This document shows, one piece after another, positions 7,416 to 15,644 of a DNA stretch of 64,000 bases (positions are counted from its first letter, which is position 1; each line of letters begins with the position of its first letter). A model generated the notes under the pieces. The model saw only the letters and a list, made by a program, of their open reading frames with translations. It had not been told where the DNA came from and did not search any database. The stretch spans positions 4,898,001-4,962,000 of the forward strand of contig AP026969.1 of NCBI GenBank assembly GCA_027923965.1. Direction: 5' to 3'. The stretch is from Comamonadaceae bacterium OS-1 (GTDB lineage: Bacteria > Pseudomonadota > Gammaproteobacteria > Burkholderiales > Burkholderiaceae_C). The position numbers were made by a program, and so were the translations under genes.

Positions 7416-8108
7416 ATGACCCACGCTATCCAGCAAAAATGGCCCGCCCAGCATCCCGAGCGCCTGCAGCTCTACTCCCTGCCCACGCCCAACGGCGTGA
7501 AGGTGTCCATCCTGCTGGAAGAAATCGGCCTGCCCTACGAGCCGCACCTGGTCAGCTTTGAGACCAACGACCAGATGTCGCCTGCGTTTTTGTCGCTCAA
7601 CCCCAACAACAAAATCCCGGCCATCCTGGACCCGAACGGCCCTGGCGGCCAGCCGCTGGCGCTGTTTGAATCCGGTGCCATCCTGCTGTACCTGGCCGAG
7701 AAAACCGGCCAGTGCATCCCGCAGGACGCGGCGCAGCGTTACGAGTGCATCCAGTGGGTGATGTTCCAGATGGGCGGCATCGGCCCGATGTTTGGGCAGC
7801 TGGGTTTCTTCCACAAGTTTGCGGGCAAGGACATTGAAGACAAGCGCCCGCGCGACCGCTACGTGGCCGAGTCCAAGCGCCTGCTGGGCGTGCTGAACCA
7901 GCGGCTGGCAGGGCGCGCCTGGATCATGGGCGACACCTACACCATTGCCGACATCGCCATCTTCCCGTGGGTGCGCAACCTGATCGGCTTTTACGGCGCG
8001 GGGGATCTGGTGGGCTTTGCCGACTTTCCCGAGGTGGCACGGGTGCTGGCGGCCTTTGTGGAGCGGCCTGCGGTGGTTAAAGGCCTGGCGATTCCTGCGC
8101 GGAACTGA
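7416..8108 (+). CDS. Glutathione S-transferase family protein (YfcG/YghU-like)
   Basis: A 230-aa cytosolic GST. The thioredoxin-like N-terminal domain contains LYSLPTPNGVKVSILLEEIGLPYEP, with the TPNG turn typical of the YfcG/YghU disulfide-bond oxidoreductase group, and NPNNKIPAILDP with the cis-Pro. The glutathione-binding ES pair is at LFESGAILLYLAE. The C-terminal helical domain ends with DTYTIADIAIFPWV. The ATG at 7416 follows CAGGAA. It stands alone after a palindromic repeat. Confidence 0.85.
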   Translation: MTHAIQQKWPAQHPERLQLYSLPTPNGVKVSILLEEIGLPYEPHLVSFETNDQMSPAFLSLNPNNKIPAILDPNGPGGQPLALFESGAILLYLAEKTGQCIPQDAAQRYECIQWVMFQMGGIGPMFGQLGFFHKFAGKDIEDKRPRDRYVAESKRLLGVLNQRLAGRAWIMGDTYTIADIAIFPWVRNLIGFYGAGDLVGFADFPEVARVLAAFVERPAVVKGLAIPARN

Positions 8109-8841
8109 GCGCCAAACACAAGTCTGCCCAGGCCTTGGCCTTTACCGGGCGGTTGCGCAGCAGGGTGGCGGGGTGGTAGCTCACCACCACCGGCACGCCG
8201 TGGTAGCGGTGCACGCGGCCACGCATCTGGCCCAGCGGGGTGCTGTCTTGCAGCAGCAACTGGGCTGCGAACGGGCCCAGCGCCAGGATCACCTTGGGCT
8301 GCAGCAGGGCCACGGCGCGGCGCAGGTGCGGGGCGCTGTCGGCCACGGGGTCGGCACTGGCATCCAAACGCAGCTTTTGCACGCTGGTGATGCAGGCCGA
8401 GGGCGCGCCTTGCTTGCGTGCCGGGGTGATGCCCACCGCGTGCAGCATATTGCCCAGCAGTTGCGCCTCGGGCACGCCAAAAGGGCGGGCGGCATCGTCG
8501 GCAATGCCCAGCGCTTCGCCCAGCACCAGCCAGTCGGCCGGGCCACCGGGGGCGGCGTTCAGCCACACGCTGGCCACTGCCGCGGGCCAGTCCAGCGTGG
8601 CGGAATTTTCAGTATCTTTTAGGGGGCTCACGCTGATTGGATCAGCGTGAGAAGCTAGCAATTCAGGAGTGCGTGCCAGCACCTGGGCGATGCTTTGCGG
8701 GGCGGATTTTTGCGGCGCGGGTGATGGCGATGGTGTGGGCGCTGCCACGGCCACCGGTTCCGGCTCTGCCTGCGGCCACCACACGGGGCTGTGCATCTCG
8801 GCCAGCATGGCGCGCTGGCGGGGGGCTAGGTCCAGGCTCAT
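8077..8841 (-). CDS. Uracil-DNA glycosylase-like protein, no Fe-S cysteines
   Basis: A 254-aa protein with the UDG fold: LVLGEALGIADDAARPFG (active-site loop), LLGNMLHAVGI, VILALGPFAAQLLL and the SYHPATLLR motif (residues 221-229). Family 4 glycosylases carry four Fe-S Cys; here only C150 and C242 occur, so it belongs to a cluster-free branch. Residues 20-85 are a low-complexity linker (Pro/Ala-rich), and residues about 58-78 are encoded by a palindromic repeat. The ATG overlaps the rimI stop (ATGA). Its 3' end runs 32 bp into the end of the convergent GST gene. Role: removal of uracil from DNA, inferred from the fold. Confidence 0.75.
   Translation of the reverse strand: MSLDLAPRQRAMLAEMHSPVWWPQAEPEPVAVAAPTPSPSPAPQKSAPQSIAQVLARTPELLASHADPISVSPLKDTENSATLDWPAAVASVWLNAAPGGPADWLVLGEALGIADDAARPFGVPEAQLLGNMLHAVGITPARKQGAPSACITSVQKLRLDASADPVADSAPHLRRAVALLQPKVILALGPFAAQLLLQDSTPLGQMRGRVHRYHGVPVVVSYHPATLLRNRPVKAKAWADLCLALSSAQESPGL
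8604..8664. repeat. Dispersed palindromic repeat inside the uracil-glycosylase gene
   Basis: CTCACGCTGAT (8627-8637), loop TGG, ATCAGCGTGAG (8641-8651): a perfect 11-bp stem. It is flanked by TATCTTTTAGGGGG and AAGCTAGCAATTC, as in the other copies. It is read through in frame as part of the linker ASHADPISVSPLKD. Confidence 0.75.
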
Positions 8842-9314
8842 AGGGGCATGCTCATGACGATGGCGTGTTCGCGCTGGCCGGGGCCGTTGGGGTAGTAGTC
8901 TTTGCGCATGCCCACACGGTTGAAGCCGTAGCGGGTGTAGACGTGCAGCGCCCGGTGGTTGCCCACGCGGGCTTCCAGCCACAGCCACTGGGCTTTTTGG
9001 CCGCGCGACCACAGGGCCAGCGCGTCCAGCATCAGGTGCGACCAGCCCTGGCCCTGGTAGGCGGGGGCCACGGTGATGTTGAGCAGGTGCACCTCGTCCA
9101 CGCCGCGCATGGCCACGAAGTAACCCAGCACGGTGTCGTCGGCCAGCAGGATTTGCGCCTGGTAGCCCGCCGCCAGCGCGTCGTAAAAGTTGGCGCGCGA
9201 CCAGGGGTGGGCGTAGGCCGCCTGCTCCACCGGCATGACTGCATCCAGCCAGTCGTGGGTGAGCGTCTCGAAGCGGACCTCGGACGCATCGGGCGGGGCC
9301 AGCATGGCGCTCAT
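8838..9314 (-). CDS. rimI: Ribosomal-protein-S18-alanine N-acetyltransferase
   Basis: A 158-aa GNAT-family acetyltransferase. The acetyl-CoA loop is seen at VAPAYQGQGWSHLMLDAL and the family core at LEARVGNHRALHVYTRYGFNRVGMRKDYY. The ATG at 9314 overlaps the tsaB stop (ATGA), and its own TGA overlaps the start of the uracil-glycosylase gene, giving a three-gene coupled unit. tsaB-rimI linkage is common in proteobacteria. RimI acetylates the N-terminal Ala of ribosomal protein S18. Confidence 0.9.
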   Translation of the reverse strand: MSAMLAPPDASEVRFETLTHDWLDAVMPVEQAAYAHPWSRANFYDALAAGYQAQILLADDTVLGYFVAMRGVDEVHLLNITVAPAYQGQGWSHLMLDALALWSRGQKAQWLWLEARVGNHRALHVYTRYGFNRVGMRKDYYPNGPGQREHAIVMSMPL

Positions 9315-10015
9315 GGCTGGGCTGCCAGTGCCGCCAAGGCCTGTTTGGCGGCCATGCGCTCGTCGGTGGTCTGGGCCACTTTGTCGCGGATGTAGCGCGG
9401 CAGGGCCTGGTCGGCGGGTACAGCGGCTCCTGCAGCCAGCAGGGCCGGGGCCAGGCGCAGCATGGCGGTGGCCGTGGGCAGGGCGCGGATGCGCATGCCG
9501 CTCGACGCGGGAATGCGGTCCAAGTACACCGTGAACGGATTGCCCGCCTGCGCCCAGTCGGTCTCGTGTTGCAGGTGTTCGGGCCGCAGCAGCTGGAAGT
9601 CGTCGCGCTGGGTCCATTGACCGTCCTGGTAGCGATAAAACCCGGTGTAAACCTCGTCCATGCGCGCGTCCAGCAGGGCCTGCACGCTTTGCACGCCGTG
9701 CTGGTGGCGGGCCTCTTCGGCCACGGCCATCAAGGTGTCGATGGGCAGTACCGGCACATTCGCCCCAAACGCCAGGCCCTGCGCCACCGAGCAGGCGGTG
9801 CGCAGCCCGGTGAACGAGCCGGGGCCGCTGCCAAAGGCGATGGCATCGAGCTGGTCCAGCCGCAGCCCGGCCTGGTCTAGCAGCGCCAGGATGGCCGGAA
9901 TCAGCGTGCTGGAGGCCTGCGCTCCGCCCGGCCCGGCGTGCTGCCACACCTGCACGCCATCGGTGGCGGCGATGGACAGGGTGTCGGTGCTGGTGTCGAA
10001 GGCAAGCAGATTCAT
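9311..10015 (-). CDS. tsaB: tRNA threonylcarbamoyladenosine biosynthesis protein TsaB
   Basis: A 234-aa ASKHA-fold protein. MNLLAFDTSTDTLSIA and FGSGPGSFTGLRTACSVAQGLAF are diagnostic. TsaB works with TsaD and TsaE to transfer the threonylcarbamoyl group to A37 of ANN-decoding tRNAs. The protein that makes the precursor, TsaC/Sua5, is also in this window (14643-15644). It is the first gene of the tsaB-rimI-uracil glycosylase unit. Confidence 0.93.
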   Translation of the reverse strand: MNLLAFDTSTDTLSIAATDGVQVWQHAGPGGAQASSTLIPAILALLDQAGLRLDQLDAIAFGSGPGSFTGLRTACSVAQGLAFGANVPVLPIDTLMAVAEEARHQHGVQSVQALLDARMDEVYTGFYRYQDGQWTQRDDFQLLRPEHLQHETDWAQAGNPFTVYLDRIPASSGMRIRALPTATAMLRLAPALLAAGAAVPADQALPRYIRDKVAQTTDERMAAKQALAALAAQP

Positions 10016-10097
10016 GGGGGCAGATTTACATAAGAAAGTGGCAGTCAGCGCAGGATTATCTGGCGCAATCAGCTATCATTTATATAGCTTGCGACCT

Positions 10098-11537
10098 ATG
10101 GCACATTCCACACACTCCCCCCGATTCTGGCGCAGCCTGTGCGCTGTCGCTTTGTGGGCTGCGTCCACCATGGTGCTGGCCCAGCGTCTGCCGCCCGACA
10201 TCGCCAATGCCCTGGCCCGGGCCAAGGTGCCGCAAGATGCGGTAAGCCTGTATGTGGCGCGGGCCGACGGCGTGGGCCCGCCGCGCCTGAGCCACCGCGC
10301 CAGCGCGCTGGTGAATCCGGCCTCGGTCATGAAGCTGGTCACCACCTTTGCCGCGCTCGACACGCTGGGGGCCGACTACACCTGGAAGACGCGGTTTTAC
10401 GCCGACGGCCCGCTCAAGGACGGCGTGCTGTGGGGCAACCTGTACATCCAGGGCGGCGGCGACCCCAAGCTGGTGCTGGAGCGCATTGCCGCCACCTTTG
10501 CCGCCCTGCAAACCCGCGGCGTGCAAAAAGTGCGCGGCGACATCGTGCTGGACCACCACATCTTCGAGCCCGAAGCCCGCGACCCGGCCGAGTTCGACGG
10601 CCAGGCGCTCAGCCCTTACAACACCGCGCCCGACGGCCTGCTGGTCAACTTCAAGTCGCTGATTTTCACCTTCACCCCCGAGCCCGACAGCGGCATCGCC
10701 CGCATCCGCAGCGAGCCGCCGATTGCCGACGTGCAGATGGACGCGCAGGTGCCGCTCAGCGCCCAAAGCTGCAACGACTGGCGCGGCGCGCTGCAGGCCG
10801 AGTTTGCCAACCCGGACCGGGTGCAGTTTGGCGGCAGCTACCCGGTCAAATGCGGCGAACGCGTCTGGCCCGTGGCCTACACCGACCCCGCCAGCTACGC
10901 CCGCCGCGTGCTGCAGGCCATGTACCTGGGCCTGGGCGGCACGCTGACCGGCGTGGTGCGCGATGGCCGCACGCCTGGAGATGCCTCCTGGCTGATGGAC
11001 GCGCCCTCGCTGCCGCTGGGCGAGCTGATTGCCGATGTCAACAAATTCAGCAACAACGTGATGGCACAGCAGATGTTCCTCACCTTGGGGTTGCAGGCGG
11101 GCCGCCCCGGCAGCTTTGCCGCGTCGCGGGCCGCCGTGGCCGCCTGGTGGCCCCAGGCCATCGGCCGCGACGTGCCCGTGCCTACGCTGGAAAACGGCTC
11201 CGGCCTGAGCCGCGACGAGCGCACCAGCGCCAGCGCCCTGGGCCAGTTGCTGCGCCGCGCTGCCGCCCACCCGCAGGCGGCGGTGTTTGCCCACTCGCTG
11301 TCCGTGGCCGGGGTGGACGGTACCGCCCAGCGCATGCGCGACCGCGGCCTGGCCCCCGAATCCATGGGCAATGCCCAGCTCAAAACCGGTACCTTGCGCG
11401 ACGTGGCCTCGGTGGCCGGCTATGCCACCGGGCGCAGCGGCCAGCGCTACGTGGTGGTGGGCATCGTCAACCACCCCCTGGCCCCGGCGGCCCGCCCGGC
11501 GCTGGACGCGCTGGTGGAGTGGGTCGTCAAGGAGTAA
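10098..11537 (+). CDS. dacB: D-alanyl-D-alanine carboxypeptidase/endopeptidase (PBP4)
   Basis: A 479-aa class C penicillin-binding protein with a signal peptide (to about AMVLAQ, residue 29). The three catalytic motifs are visible: SVMK (S76-K79), SNN (318-320) and KTG (429-431). The large insertion between the first two motifs is typical of DacB. It removes the terminal D-Ala and cleaves cross-links in periplasmic peptidoglycan. The ATG at 10098 gives a normal signal peptide; longer in-frame starts overlap tsaB. A partial copy of the palindromic repeat (AGCTATCATTTATATAGCT, 10071-10089) lies just upstream. Confidence 0.92.
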   Translation: MAHSTHSPRFWRSLCAVALWAASTMVLAQRLPPDIANALARAKVPQDAVSLYVARADGVGPPRLSHRASALVNPASVMKLVTTFAALDTLGADYTWKTRFYADGPLKDGVLWGNLYIQGGGDPKLVLERIAATFAALQTRGVQKVRGDIVLDHHIFEPEARDPAEFDGQALSPYNTAPDGLLVNFKSLIFTFTPEPDSGIARIRSEPPIADVQMDAQVPLSAQSCNDWRGALQAEFANPDRVQFGGSYPVKCGERVWPVAYTDPASYARRVLQAMYLGLGGTLTGVVRDGRTPGDASWLMDAPSLPLGELIADVNKFSNNVMAQQMFLTLGLQAGRPGSFAASRAAVAAWWPQAIGRDVPVPTLENGSGLSRDERTSASALGQLLRRAAAHPQAAVFAHSLSVAGVDGTAQRMRDRGLAPESMGNAQLKTGTLRDVASVAGYATGRSGQRYVVVGIVNHPLAPAARPALDALVEWVVKE

Positions 11538-11617
11538 CAAATGTTAGATATGCCATGCTGTTGGTAGTAACCCTTGGCGATTTGTGGGTGCTCCCGCGTA
11601 CCATTTTGGTTACAAAC

Positions 11618-11629
11618 GAACGACCGTTC
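11618..11629 (+). promoter_or_regulatory. TetR-operator-like dyad upstream of the GDSL lipoprotein gene
   Basis: GAACG-AC-CGTTC lies 20 bp before the next ATG, within ACAAACGAACGACCGTTC. Dyads of this form are typical operators of TetR-family repressors. No TetR gene is in the window, so the regulator would be elsewhere. It suggests joint control of the lipoprotein and ompW genes. Confidence 0.4.
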
Positions 11630-11649
11630 TTTTTTAACAGGAGTGAAAA

Positions 11650-12846
11650 ATGCGTTGGATGCCCACAAAAGTAGCTTTGCTGGTGGCTTCGGTCTCGGCA
11701 GCGTTGGTCTTGTCTGCCTGCGGCGGTGGTGGAAGTGACACCTCGACCCGGGTCACCTACACCGCGCTGGTGTCCTTTGGCGACAGCCTCAGCGATGTAG
11801 GGTCCTACCAGGTGGGTGCGATTGCCGCTGTGGGGGGCGGCCGCTGGACGGTCAACGGCACCACCACCGGCCCGGTCAACTGGACCGAGCTGTTGGCGGG
11901 CGAGTTCAATGTTGCGGCGCCATGCCCGGCCCAAACCGGTTTGCTGTCCAACGTGGCGCAGATTCCGCTGGTGGCGGTGTCCAACCACGCGAACTGCACC
12001 AACTATGCCCAGGGCAGCTCGCGCGTGACCCTGCCTTTTGGCCCCAATGCGGTGGCATTGCAGCCCTACATCGCTCCTGCGACCAATATCGGCCTGATGG
12101 CCGTGCCGGTGAAAACCCAGTTCACCACCCACCTGGCGGCGCACGGCGACTACAACGGCAAGGAACTGGTCACCGTCATGGCCGGTGCGAACGACATCTT
12201 CATGTATGCCAATGCCGTGTCCGCAGCGGCGGCCGGGGGCGCGGGGGCGGTAGGCGCCGCCGCGCTGGCGGGCTGGACACCGACCGAACAAAATGCGGTT
12301 GCCGGTGGGGGATCGACCGCGGTGAACGCTGCCGCCACCGCCGCCGTGACCCATTCCGCCCAGGATGCCCTGGCGCTGGCGGCCGCCATCAAGGATTCAG
12401 TGACCGGCAAGGGTGCCAAGCATGTGGTGGTGGTCAACGTGCCCAGCATCGAGTTCACGCCTTTTGGCCAAGGCTCCGGTGCGGGGGCCTTGTTGCGCTC
12501 CATGGTCACCACCTTTAACGGCACCTTGAAAAACGAACTGTCGGGCGTGTCCGGCGTGCTGGTGGTGGATGCCTACACCCAGGGCATAGACCAATACAAC
12601 GACCCGGTGCCGTACGGCATTTCCAATGTGACCGATGCGGCCTGCAGCAGCGACGCCCCCAGCGCCACCAATCCGGCGGGCAATATTTTGCTGGGGTCGT
12701 CTTTGGCCTGCACCGTCAACAACACCCTCAGCGGCAAGAATGTCAGCACCTACTTCTACGCCGACTCCGTCCACCCGACGCCCGCTGGCTATAAGTTGTT
12801 GTACCGCTACGTTGCCAAGCAAATGGCCATCGCTGGCTGGCTCTAA
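11650..12846 (+). CDS. SGNH/GDSL hydrolase lipoprotein
   Basis: A 398-aa lipoprotein: signal peptide with lipobox LSAC (Cys about residue 24), then a Gly-rich linker. The SGNH blocks are complete: block I VSFGDSLSDVG (S46), block III GANDIFMYA, and block V DSVHPTPAGYKLL (D372, H375). An Ala/Gly-rich stretch at residues about 195-240 is probably an insertion loop. Predicted esterase or lipase acting at the outer membrane or outside the cell. The RBS CAGGAG precedes the ATG. The next gene, ompW, is 28 bp away, so they are probably co-transcribed. Confidence 0.82.
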   Translation: MRWMPTKVALLVASVSAALVLSACGGGGSDTSTRVTYTALVSFGDSLSDVGSYQVGAIAAVGGGRWTVNGTTTGPVNWTELLAGEFNVAAPCPAQTGLLSNVAQIPLVAVSNHANCTNYAQGSSRVTLPFGPNAVALQPYIAPATNIGLMAVPVKTQFTTHLAAHGDYNGKELVTVMAGANDIFMYANAVSAAAAGGAGAVGAAALAGWTPTEQNAVAGGGSTAVNAAATAAVTHSAQDALALAAAIKDSVTGKGAKHVVVVNVPSIEFTPFGQGSGAGALLRSMVTTFNGTLKNELSGVSGVLVVDAYTQGIDQYNDPVPYGISNVTDAACSSDAPSATNPAGNILLGSSLACTVNNTLSGKNVSTYFYADSVHPTPAGYKLLYRYVAKQMAIAGWL

Positions 12847-12874
12847 TGGCTTGGATGAAGCCTTTTAAGGACAC

Positions 12875-13546
12875 ATGATGAAATTTAACTCTTTTGGCAT
12901 GGCCTGTGCCCTCGTGCTGGCCGCAGGCGCAGCCCACGCCCAAACGGCAGGCACCTGGATGCTGCGCGGCGGCCTGATGAACATCTCCCCCAAGGTGGAC
13001 AGCGGCGACCTGTCCGCGTCCAGCCTGCCGGGCACCAAGATCGACTCTGACGGCGATTCCCGCCTGGCGGGCGGCATCACCTACATGTTGACGAACAACT
13101 GGTCGCTGGATGTGCCGCTGGCCTTGCCGTTCAAGCACAACCTGACCGGTGCCGGGGCCATCCAGGGCGTGGGCAAGATTGGCGAAACCAAGGCGCTGCC
13201 CATGTCGCTGTTTGGCCAGTACCGTTTTGGCGAAGCCAATGCCCAGTTCCGCCCCTATGTGGGCGCGGGTCTGACCTACGCCAAGTTTTTCAAGGAGCGC
13301 GGCAACGCCACCCTGACGGGCATCACCGGCGGCACCGCCAGCAACCCCACCACGCTGAAGTTGGACTCCAGGCTGGCCATGTCCATCCAGGCGGGTGCTA
13401 CCGTGGCCCTGAATGAGCGCTGGTTCATCGAAGGCACGGTGGTCAAGACCTTCCTCAAGACCACGGGCACCTTGTCCACCGGCCAGACCATCGACGTGAC
13501 CCTCAATCCCCTGACCCTGGCCCTGGGGGTCGGCTACCGCTTCTGA
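12875..13546 (+). CDS. ompW: OmpW family outer membrane protein
   Basis: A 223-aa protein with a signal peptide (cut near AHAQ, residue 23) and an eight-strand barrel pattern: WMLRGGLMNISPKVDSG, the extended loop, LDVPLALPFKHNLTG, RPYVGAGLTYAKFF and the C-terminal LALGVGYRF ending in Phe. OmpW forms a narrow hydrophobic channel and is linked to osmotic, oxidative or iron stress in other bacteria. Two tandem ATG (12875 and 12878) follow AAGGA; the second is better spaced. A strong terminator follows. Confidence 0.88.
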   Translation: MMKFNSFGMACALVLAAGAAHAQTAGTWMLRGGLMNISPKVDSGDLSASSLPGTKIDSDGDSRLAGGITYMLTNNWSLDVPLALPFKHNLTGAGAIQGVGKIGETKALPMSLFGQYRFGEANAQFRPYVGAGLTYAKFFKERGNATLTGITGGTASNPTTLKLDSRLAMSIQAGATVALNERWFIEGTVVKTFLKTTGTLSTGQTIDVTLNPLTLALGVGYRF

Positions 13547-13562
13547 GCGGTCCACGCGCACC

Positions 13563-13592
13563 AAAAAAAACCGACCCAAGGGTCGGTTTTTT
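13563..13592. terminator. Rho-independent terminator, usable from both sides
   Basis: CCGACCC (13571-13577), loop AA, GGGTCGG (13580-13586), with A8 before and T6 after. It lies between the convergent ompW and second GDSL lipoprotein genes and can serve both. Confidence 0.9.
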
Positions 13593-13609
13593 CATGGGGG
13601 GCTTGAAAC

Positions 13610-14566
13610 TTAGAACCCGTTCGAGCCGTGCAGGAAGGTGTAGGTCTGCAAGCCAAACAGGCGCTGCGCCAGCGGGGTGAAATACAGGCGGTCGGCAAAC
13701 AGGTACTGGTCGTACGTAACACCTGCCGAGTTGGCCACAATCGCCGGGTTCAGTTTGGTGGGGTCGCACAGCGATGAATTCACCTGTCCGACGCCGGTGC
13801 CAATGCCCGCGGTCGAGTCCACCGAAGCGCAGGCCAGATCCGTCACGTTGGTGAAGCCGTAGTTTCTGAAATCGGTGCCCGACAAATTGTTGAAGTAGGC
13901 CTCGGCTTCCACATAGCGCACATTGGCCGCCAGATTTTGAGTCTGCAGGTACACCTTCAAAGCAATGTTGAAGTCCAGGCTGGCTTGCTGCAATGCAGCG
14001 GTTTTCCCCGAGGCGATGGCCCAAGGGCTTCTGCCCAGGTTGTAAGTGCCGACCACCGCCACATATTTGCCGCCAGCATCTACCACGCGTTTGACCTGTG
14101 CGCCCAGGTCCTTGCCGTACTGGGTTGCATTGGCGGTTGTGCCGCTGGCTGCCATATCGGCCACGATGTCGCTGATGCCGCCATTGAGCACCACCAGGTC
14201 ATTCGCACCCAGGGAGTTGCCCGCCAGGAAATTGTCAATCTGCACCTTGATCGGGGCGTTGCTGCCACCGGCCGCGTCGGTGGTGCTGTTGATGCGGGCA
14301 TTGCCCTTGGCGTAGACCAGCGAGGTGTTCAGCCCCACGCCGTAGCTGCTGGCCAGTTGCGCCAGCCAGGTGGTGATGACGCCGCTGGTGGGGTCGTTGA
14401 CGGTGTAGCTGGCACCGGGTGTCACCGCGCTGAAGGCATCGCCAAACGCAATGATGCGGGTGGGCTTCAGTTGCGACTCGACGCTGCTGGAGCCACAGGC
14501 GGCCAACAGGGCAGCCGAGGCACAGGCCAGCCCCAAAACGGCACGGCGCAAGCTAAAAACGGTCAT
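13610..14566 (-). CDS. GDSL-like lipoprotein with altered active site
   Basis: A 318-aa lipoprotein (lipobox LAAC, Cys about residue 24) with the overall SGNH layout, but the key residues differ. Block I reads FGDAFS, with Ala44 where the nucleophile Ser should be. Block V reads FADRLYFTPLAQ, keeping D292 but with Tyr295 where the catalytic His should be. The GGISDI segment stands in for block III. It is therefore probably not a hydrolase and may be a binding or structural protein, or it uses another mechanism. The start at 14566 has GGAG eight bases ahead; a longer frame to 14650 lacks a signal peptide. It is convergent with the intact paralogue/ompW pair. Confidence 0.75.
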   Translation of the reverse strand: MTVFSLRRAVLGLACASAALLAACGSSSVESQLKPTRIIAFGDAFSAVTPGASYTVNDPTSGVITTWLAQLASSYGVGLNTSLVYAKGNARINSTTDAAGGSNAPIKVQIDNFLAGNSLGANDLVVLNGGISDIVADMAASGTTANATQYGKDLGAQVKRVVDAGGKYVAVVGTYNLGRSPWAIASGKTAALQQASLDFNIALKVYLQTQNLAANVRYVEAEAYFNNLSGTDFRNYGFTNVTDLACASVDSTAGIGTGVGQVNSSLCDPTKLNPAIVANSAGVTYDQYLFADRLYFTPLAQRLFGLQTYTFLHGSNGF

Positions 14567-14642
14567 AGGTAACTCCAAAAAAACAATAGATGAGTTTAAC
14601 GAGGCAATCCAGTCGCGCCGGGTAAAGAAGCGTAAGCCCTCT

Positions 14643-15644
14643 TTATGCAACCGAAGCGCGCTGCAAGCGGTCGCGCACGCCTTCCCATTCGGGGGTGTCG
14701 GGCGGGGTTTCCACCCAGATCAGGCGCACGCCCTGGGTGTCAAGGTCGCGCAGCGCCGCAAACAGCGCCTGGGCGGCGGCGGCGGCGTCGGTGGGCATGG
14801 TCTTGCAAACCACCTGGGCCGAGCGGCTGCGCATCGGCTGGCGGGCGTACACGGCAATGGTGACGGCCTGGCCATCCAACCCGGCGCCCAGCAGGTCCAG
14901 CGCGGTCTGCAGCGCGGCAGCGGTCATCAGGCGGACCTTGGCCGTGGGCGCGTAATGCGCCTCCAGCGTGCCGGATGCGCGCGGGGCGTTGGCCACGTTG
15001 TCCTTGTCGCGCAGCGGCTGGCCGCAGGCGGCTTCGATCTGGTCGCGGCCAATGCTGCCGGGGCGCAGCAGCACGGGCACGCCCCGGGTGCAGTCCACGA
15101 TGGTCGATTCGATGCCCATGGTGCAGGGCCCGCCGTCCAATACCAGCAATCCATCGCCAAATTCTGATTGCACATGGGCTGCCGTGGTGGGGCTGACGCG
15201 GCCAAACTGGTTGGCGCTGGGGGCCGCCAGCCCGGCTACGCCCAGGGCGGCGCAGGCTTGCAACACTGCCTGGGCCACCGGGTGGGCCGGGCAACGCAGG
15301 CCAATGCTGTCTTGCCCGCCTGCCGCCGCTGCCCCCACGCCGGGGCGGCGCGGCAGGATCAGCGTCAGGGGGCCGGGCCAGAAGGCATCCATCAGCGCCT
15401 GGGCAAAGGCGGGCACGCCAGACGCGAAATGCGCCACGCCATTTCCGCCGGGTGCGATGTGCACGATCAGCGGGTGGTCGCTGGGGCGGCCCTTGGCGGC
15501 GAAGATCTTGGCCACCGCCGCGTCGCTGGACGCGTCGGCTGCCAGCCCGTACACCGTCTCGGTGGGCAGGCCCAACAGCTCGCCCAAGGCCAGGGCCTGG
15601 GCGGCTTGCTGGATGGCAGCGGTGTCATGGCCGTCCAGCACCAT
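14643..15644 (-). CDS. tsaC: L-threonylcarbamoyladenylate synthase (Sua5 type)
   Basis: A 333-aa protein with an N-terminal YrdC domain (GLPTETVYGLAADA, KIFAAKGRPSDHPLIVH, WPGPLTLILPR, SANQFGRVSPTTAAHV) and a C-terminal Sua5 domain joined after GTLEAHYAP. It makes threonylcarbamoyl-AMP from Thr, bicarbonate and ATP for t6A37 in tRNA; TsaB, encoded at 9311-10015, is a later partner. The start ATG overlaps the purK stop (TGATG), so it is the last gene of purE-purK-tsaC. Confidence 0.9.
   Translation of the reverse strand: MVLDGHDTAAIQQAAQALALGELLGLPTETVYGLAADASSDAAVAKIFAAKGRPSDHPLIVHIAPGGNGVAHFASGVPAFAQALMDAFWPGPLTLILPRRPGVGAAAAGGQDSIGLRCPAHPVAQAVLQACAALGVAGLAAPSANQFGRVSPTTAAHVQSEFGDGLLVLDGGPCTMGIESTIVDCTRGVPVLLRPGSIGRDQIEAACGQPLRDKDNVANAPRASGTLEAHYAPTAKVRLMTAAALQTALDLLGAGLDGQAVTIAVYARQPMRSRSAQVVCKTMPTDAAAAAQALFAALRDLDTQGVRLIWVETPPDTPEWEGVRDRLQRASVA

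Noticed and set aside
8838..9947. 369-codon frame joining rimI with an upstream segment
   Set aside because: The upstream part overlaps tsaB in the wrong frame; the ATG at 9314 gives a normal RimI.
10080..11540. Minus-strand frame of 486 codons
   Set aside because: Complete shadow of dacB, which has all catalytic motifs on the plus strand.
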